A stretch of DNA of 10,539 bases. Origin: Rodentolepis nana (taxonomy: Eukaryota; Platyhelminthes; Cestoda; Cyclophyllidea; Hymenolepididae). Positions within the stretch are counted from its first letter, which is position 1. Each line of letters begins with the position of its first letter. The stretch covers positions 1-10,539 of the forward strand of contig UZAE01014888.1 of assembly GCA_900617975.1 (NCBI GenBank), written 5' to 3'. Position numbers and translations under genes: made by a program. Under the pieces are notes generated by a model that saw nothing but the letters and a program-made list of their open reading frames with translations, was not told where the DNA came from and made no database searches. Positions 7,474-10,539 of this stretch are shown here, in pieces.

Positions 7474-7730
7474 CTCCTATCGCTCTCTGTACGCGTCGGT
7501 CCCTGTGTGCAAGACTTCAAAAGAGCCGCCTTTTCCGCGGATATACGACCGCACGCAATGAGCATACGCGCCTGCATCCATCTCAAACACAGTCCATCTC
7601 ATGCCAATCCCCTCTCCTCTCTCTCTCTCTCTCTGGGCTTTCTTTTAGGCCTAGTCGTTCAGAAGAGAATGGCTCTGACTTAGTCTCACTGAGTCCATAA
7701 ATCTCGAACCCTCCCATCCCCCCACCACAG

Positions 7731-7736
7731 CACGTG
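7731..7736. promoter_or_regulatory. CACGTG E-box
   Basis: This is the third CACGTG palindrome in about 2.3 kb (others at 5457 and 5847), here extended to GCACGTGC. It is a motif match only. Confidence 0.25.
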
Positions 7737-8039
7737 CTCTAATTCTGTGGTGCGAAAGTATCCACCCTGTGTATGTGTGTGCGCGTTTCCTTTTAATCTA
7801 ACAATGAAGAACCTCCCTGTCCTTAAATTTCCCCCCTCTGTTTCCTCAAATTTCTCATTTGATTTCAACCAGCACTGTCATCATCCACTTGAAGCTCTTG
7901 ACTAAGGAATACTCTCTATTAGAAGTCAATTGTCGAAGCCGTCCCAACTCTTTAAAGCGCAAAGATACTTTGAGCATTTTGGAGAAATAGCACCACTTTG
8001 TGCAAAAATAACCCAGTAAGTAGCGAATTAATTACTTAA
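7737..8039. other. Non-coding stretch; nothing identified
   Basis: This is mixed-composition sequence with a short GT-rich patch near 7770-7785. A 60-codon minus-strand frame over part of it has a His-Thr low-complexity run and no support. Confidence 0.45.
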
Positions 8040-8285
8040 TCCAAGGTGCTCAGCATTTCCAATCGAGGGGAAATTTTCGTTGTTCAAAGAGATATACTCA
8101 AAGAAGTGCACGAAGTGTCATCCGTCAAGTACATTCATTTGAGTGATATGCACTCTCGTGAACATGGCTTATGTGCACGCAACTTGATCCTCAAAATTAT
8201 CAGCAGTTGGGTTGCCTTAGATAGATACGTCGGGTTCCGGAATTTACGGAAAATTCTCCGTTTCCTGTTTACCTTTCCTATTTAG
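8040..8285 (+). other. 81-codon open stretch without ATG start; possible exon or relic, unproven
   Basis: The frame is open from after a TAA at 8037-8039 to a TAG at 8283-8285. Its composition is unusually protein-like (for example VVQRDILKEVHE and SWVALDRYVGF). The first in-frame ATG is at about 8151, so a normal start would lose nearly half. CTCAG ending near 8052 could be an acceptor, but there is no clear pyrimidine tract. It lies directly upstream of the candidate promoter at 8340-8382. It could be a terminal exon of an upstream gene, a pseudogene piece or chance. No family is recognised. Confidence 0.2.
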
Positions 8286-8339
8286 GCGGTAGGTTCGACT
8301 ATGTACTTTAGGGAATTAATAGCCAAGGCGATGTCTATC

Positions 8340-8362
8340 GGGAGGGGGGGCGGGGATAAGGG
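8340..8362 (+). promoter_or_regulatory. G-quadruplex motif upstream of the TATA box
   Basis: GGGAGGGGGGGCGGGGATAA followed by GGG gives four or more G-runs of at least three with loops of 1-4 bases. It ends about 14 bases before the TATATAG at 8376. A GC-box-like GGGGCGGGG is embedded. The position fits a proximal promoter element of the gene model below, by inference. Confidence 0.45.
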
Positions 8363-8375
8363 ATCCTTTGTGTAC

Positions 8376-8382
8376 TATATAG
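8376..8382 (+). promoter_or_regulatory. Candidate TATA box
   Basis: TATATAG in the context ACTATATAGGC lies just after the G-rich element. A start site about 25-35 bases downstream would fall near 8405-8410, leaving only a very short first exon before the donor at 8417. The real start may therefore be further upstream, or the donor may not be used. Confidence 0.35.
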
Positions 8383-8413
8383 GCAGACTTATTGAGTCCA
8401 ATTTTGGCGGATT

Positions 8414-8423
8414 CAAGGTAAGT
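8414..8423 (+). promoter_or_regulatory. Consensus 5' splice site of a possible 5' UTR intron
   Basis: CAAG followed by GTAAGT (boundary after 8417) is a full match to the metazoan donor consensus. A matching acceptor, CACATTTTAG ending at 8570, would give a 153-bp intron and an exon 8571-8741 carrying the signal-peptide ATG. The frame of that exon has no stop over its whole length. Confidence 0.35.
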
Positions 8424-8668
8424 TATTATGATGTGAGGTTTAGAAAGGTATAGGCAAACATCAAAGCTAGCAGACTGGTGATTTCGCTGTGTACCGCGAG
8501 ACCATGGGCACAGACACTTTTGTCCCACCATCCCCAAAGGGAACTTAGAGTCTGCTCAGACACATTTTAGACTCGCGTGCTCTCTTATGTCTGGTTAGTT
8601 GTTGTCTGCTGACGTCTCACGTCTGCCCCCATTCTACCTTTGAAGCAATTAATAAATTCACTTTGAGG

Positions 8669-8819
8669 ATGCGAACCCCGTACTCTTTAAAGTTCAACTT
8701 CTTCGTGGTGGTGTTTGTAGTGCTTTGTGAAGCCGAAACAGGTAAATATATTGATTTTTTTCAAAAGATTAGTTCTAATTCCAATTTTTACTTCAGGTAT
8801 GAGCGTTGAGTCACCTTGA
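8669..8819 (+). CDS. Candidate secreted small peptide, or first coding exon of a secreted protein; one 55-bp intron
   Basis: The ATG at 8669 (A at -3) opens 24 codons with a textbook signal peptide: a basic start (MRTPYSLKFN), a hydrophobic core (FFVVVFVVL) and a small-residue end (CEA, then ET) with Cys at -3 and Ala at -1 of the expected cleavage point. The exon ends ACAG at 8741 before a GTAAAT donor. A good acceptor, CCAATTTTTACTTCAG, ends at 8796, giving a 55-bp intron in phase 1. After splicing the frame reads Gly-Met-Ser-Val-Glu-Ser-Pro and stops at TGA 8817-8819, for 31 residues in all and a mature peptide of about nine. That is so short that this may be only the first exon, with other acceptors used later. 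Short signal-peptide exons followed by short introns are common in secreted invertebrate proteins. The upstream frame is open to 8549, so the true start could be earlier. No family is assigned. Confidence 0.4.
8742..8796 (+). other. Predicted 55-bp intron
   Basis: It runs from GTAAATAT to TTTTTACTTCAG, with an AT-rich body, a TTCTAAT branch-point-like sequence about 24 bases before the acceptor, and a pyrimidine-rich end. The length suits small-intron invertebrates. It is inferred from motifs alone. Confidence 0.4.
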
Positions 8820-10125
8820 ACTGAAACATTCAGGCAGTAGGCAGCAAATTAGCAAAAAAATGTTTACAAAAACCTTGAATTCTGCCAAACACCAACTCAA
8901 ATCTCAATAGTTTCCAGGCTGATTGTAGAAATTTTGTCCTTAAATAGAAAATTGGCATTTGTAATTTAACCTAAATTCTAGTGCAGGTCACACATATGTT
9001 ACCATCTTTTAATCCTCTGCTTCTTGCGTTTATTACTGTCGCGGCATTTAGTTGAGCAATCATGTAGATAAGCCACTATTGTCCTGAATTCTTAATTAGT
9101 ATTAAAAAAAATTTTATTCCAATTATCAATCTAATAACAGAAATACTAAGAGATATGGAAAGGATAAATTTTGGGTATCAAGGAAATTGATAACCAAGTA
9201 TTTCGTTGTAAAATGTTGGCTAAGTGGATAGGTTATGTTCTTAAATTAGATTTTCATGATAGTCTCATGGACATCAGTAAATTTTATTGTTTCATTTGTA
9301 ACGCTTATCAATTAGATTTTGTTAATTGAGAATGGTTGGTCTTGGCGGCTAAATTCAATTTTTCCAACAGGGGTAAATGACCCGGCGTTGTATTCTCCTC
9401 ACTTTACCATTTTACCATGAGAGATGATGGAATTAGAAAATGTTAATTTGACAGTGCTTCGCAAACTGTTTTACTAAGGGAGAAATTTGTGAATTCTTAT
9501 TGGCATTAACATGCTTTATAAGCACAAACACGTAATAAGTGTTCCACCGCTAGTATCCTCTGCGCTATACATAGAGAGATGTCTAGACAATCTCACGCAC
9601 TCCAGACAGACGGACGTTCACAATGCCGGTCGTGAGTACTGCTCCCAGGATGGTCTAGGGCATATAACTCTAATGTGCTAATGTGCTCCAACTATACCTC
9701 ACCCACCTCGCTTCCTACTCTGATTGGCACCTAAAGCCCTGTTTACTTTGAGCTGTGATTGCAAATAAGTTCCGTGTCACAGATGCTGGCTGATCATTTG
9801 AATTTTCACTTTTGTTTTAATGCTCCAACTTAAATACAAGAGTGATGTTTACACCAAAACAGTGATTGACATTTCATGAATTTGCACCTTAAGAGGGTCG
9901 TCTTTGGCACTTTTTTGTTCACCCCAAGTCAAGAACTATTCACACACCTCATCTGCCAGTTAAAAGCCAAAACCTCGTTTCGTCAATCATTTTTCTAATC
10001 CACACTTGCACACAATCACACAGGCACTTAGTTGACTCGCATTATCAATTTCTTGAGAATTTTCAAGCAAGTAAACAGTTTGGACCGAGTGTCAATTTTT
10101 TTCCATGTTGCTCAAGCCTCCTTCA
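8820..10125. other. Mostly AT-rich non-coding stretch; nothing else identified
   Basis: Apart from the acceptor at 9370, no exon, RNA gene or tandem repeat was seen. No AATAAA polyadenylation signal was noticed between 8797 and about 9420. A short ATG frame at 9622 (MPVVSTAPR...) stops after 11 codons. Confidence 0.45.
9371..9420 (+). other. Alternative second coding exon for the signal-peptide gene
   Basis: AATTTTTCCAACAG ends at 9370 and is a strong acceptor. Joined in phase 1 to the exon ending at 8741, it would read Gly followed by VNDPALYSPHFTILP and stop at 9418-9420, for 40 residues in total. The intron would be 629 bp. This is the best alternative acceptor I found. The added peptide has no recognised pattern. 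Confidence 0.15.
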
Positions 10126-10368
10126 TCACCTCCCCCTCCTCCCTCTATCAACAAAGTCTAGATCCTCTTTTGAATGGTTGTCATAAATGGAGTGTAGCAT
10201 GAACCACCAATGATTGACGAAAGGTATTCGTTGGAGCATTCTTGAATACATCTTTATGGTCTGCTTGTGGACTAAGACATCGAAAGCAATAGTAGCAATA
10301 GCGGCAACAGTAAAGCGGTCTATTTCGTGCCTGTGAGTGTGTGTGCGATACGGCGCTGTGCGGTACAT
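10126..10368 (-). other. 80-codon minus-strand open frame; unrecognised
   Basis: From an ATG at 10368 on the minus strand the frame runs 80 codons to a TGA at 10126-10128. It has a low-complexity start (Arg-Thr-His-rich), a hydrophobic stretch (FTVAAIATIAFDVL) and a protein-like second half (FVNHWWFMLHSIYD) before an Arg/Gly tail from a CCTCC-rich tract. The frame is also open a further 14 codons upstream without an ATG. It could be an exon of a minus-strand gene, but no consensus splice sites bound it and I recognise no domain. Confidence 0.2.
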
Positions 10369-10465
10369 CAAAGCCTGTTCAAGGAAGCATAACACGGTCT
10401 CATTCTGGCATTATCACAGATTTGATCGGGGAATTGCGCGCAGTAATATTAGTCTTTCTGTTTTG

Positions 10466-10490
10466 GCTGATGCTGCTACTGCTGCTGCAG
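10466..10490. repeat. Short imperfect CTG trinucleotide repeat
   Basis: GCTGATGCTGCTACTGCTGC runs on as TGCAG, eight triplets with two interruptions. The window ends shortly after in a run of eight C (10532-10539), a likely assembly break. The rest of 10396-10539 shows nothing. Confidence 0.75.
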
Positions 10491-10539
10491 TATTTCCTTT
10501 GATTAGAGTAGGAGCTAAAGTGTCTGCCTCACCCCCCCC

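Larger units (their letters stand above)
6940..7645. repeat. Cluster of CT/GA microsatellites
   Basis: Pure or near-pure CT runs lie at about 6940-6953, 7048-7062, 7441-7476 and 7613-7634, with a GA run at 7166-7180. Open frames through here (for example 7408-7683, with long Ser-Leu runs) are translations of the repeats and not genes. Confidence 0.92.

Noticed and set aside
7408..7700. Overlapping frames of 91 and 103 codons on the + strand
   Set aside because: They are largely translations of CT microsatellites (Ser-Leu runs) in two frames at once.
8640..8720. Possible tRNA on the minus strand (GGGGTTCGCATCC resembles a B box)
   Set aside because: The T stem is imperfect and no A box, anticodon arm or pairing acceptor stem could be built.

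Overview
This window looks like intergenic or gene-flanking DNA from a multicellular eukaryote. It shows no operon layout, no ribosome-binding sites and no long intact reading frames. It does carry simple-sequence tracts (TA, CT, poly-C, poly-G), tandem satellites, retroposon-like insertions and sequences matching metazoan splice sites. A small-intron invertebrate, possibly a flatworm, would fit, but nothing here fixes the taxon. The sequence starts inside a dispersed repeat and ends in a poly-C run, as short contigs that break at repeats often do.

Layout. Positions 1-313 and 1430-1790 are two copies of one dispersed repeat in opposite, head-to-head orientation. They first look like the terminal inverted repeats of one transposon. 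However, the right copy alone is bounded by a 12-bp direct repeat and ends in an ATAA-type tail, so it is better read as a separate SINE-like (or short LINE-tail) retroposon insertion. Positions 314-1417 and 1803-3020 are AT-rich with nothing recognisable except a TA microsatellite at 2182-2242. Positions 3041-4925 hold a mosaic satellite cluster. It contains a 39-bp duplication, a 27-bp duplication, about 20 copies of a 37-40-bp unit in higher-order blocks, a 'GATACTGGGA' module, and a poly-C/poly-G hairpin repeat.

Positions 5340-5900 are locally CpG-rich with CACGTG and TGCGCA motifs and may be a promoter. Positions 6940-7650 contain long CT/GA tracts and a poly-G quadruplex-like stretch. 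The best candidate gene lies at about 8340-8820 on the + strand: a G-quadruplex motif, a TATA box, a strong 5' splice site, a likely 5' UTR intron, then an ATG at 8669 opening a textbook signal peptide interrupted by a 55-bp intron. The reading frame after that intron is very short, so this is either a tiny secreted peptide or the first coding exon of a gene continuing through another acceptor (one candidate is at 9371) or beyond the window. Positions 8820-10539 are otherwise without identifiable features.

No rRNA, CRISPR or convincing tRNA was seen, and no gene could be named.
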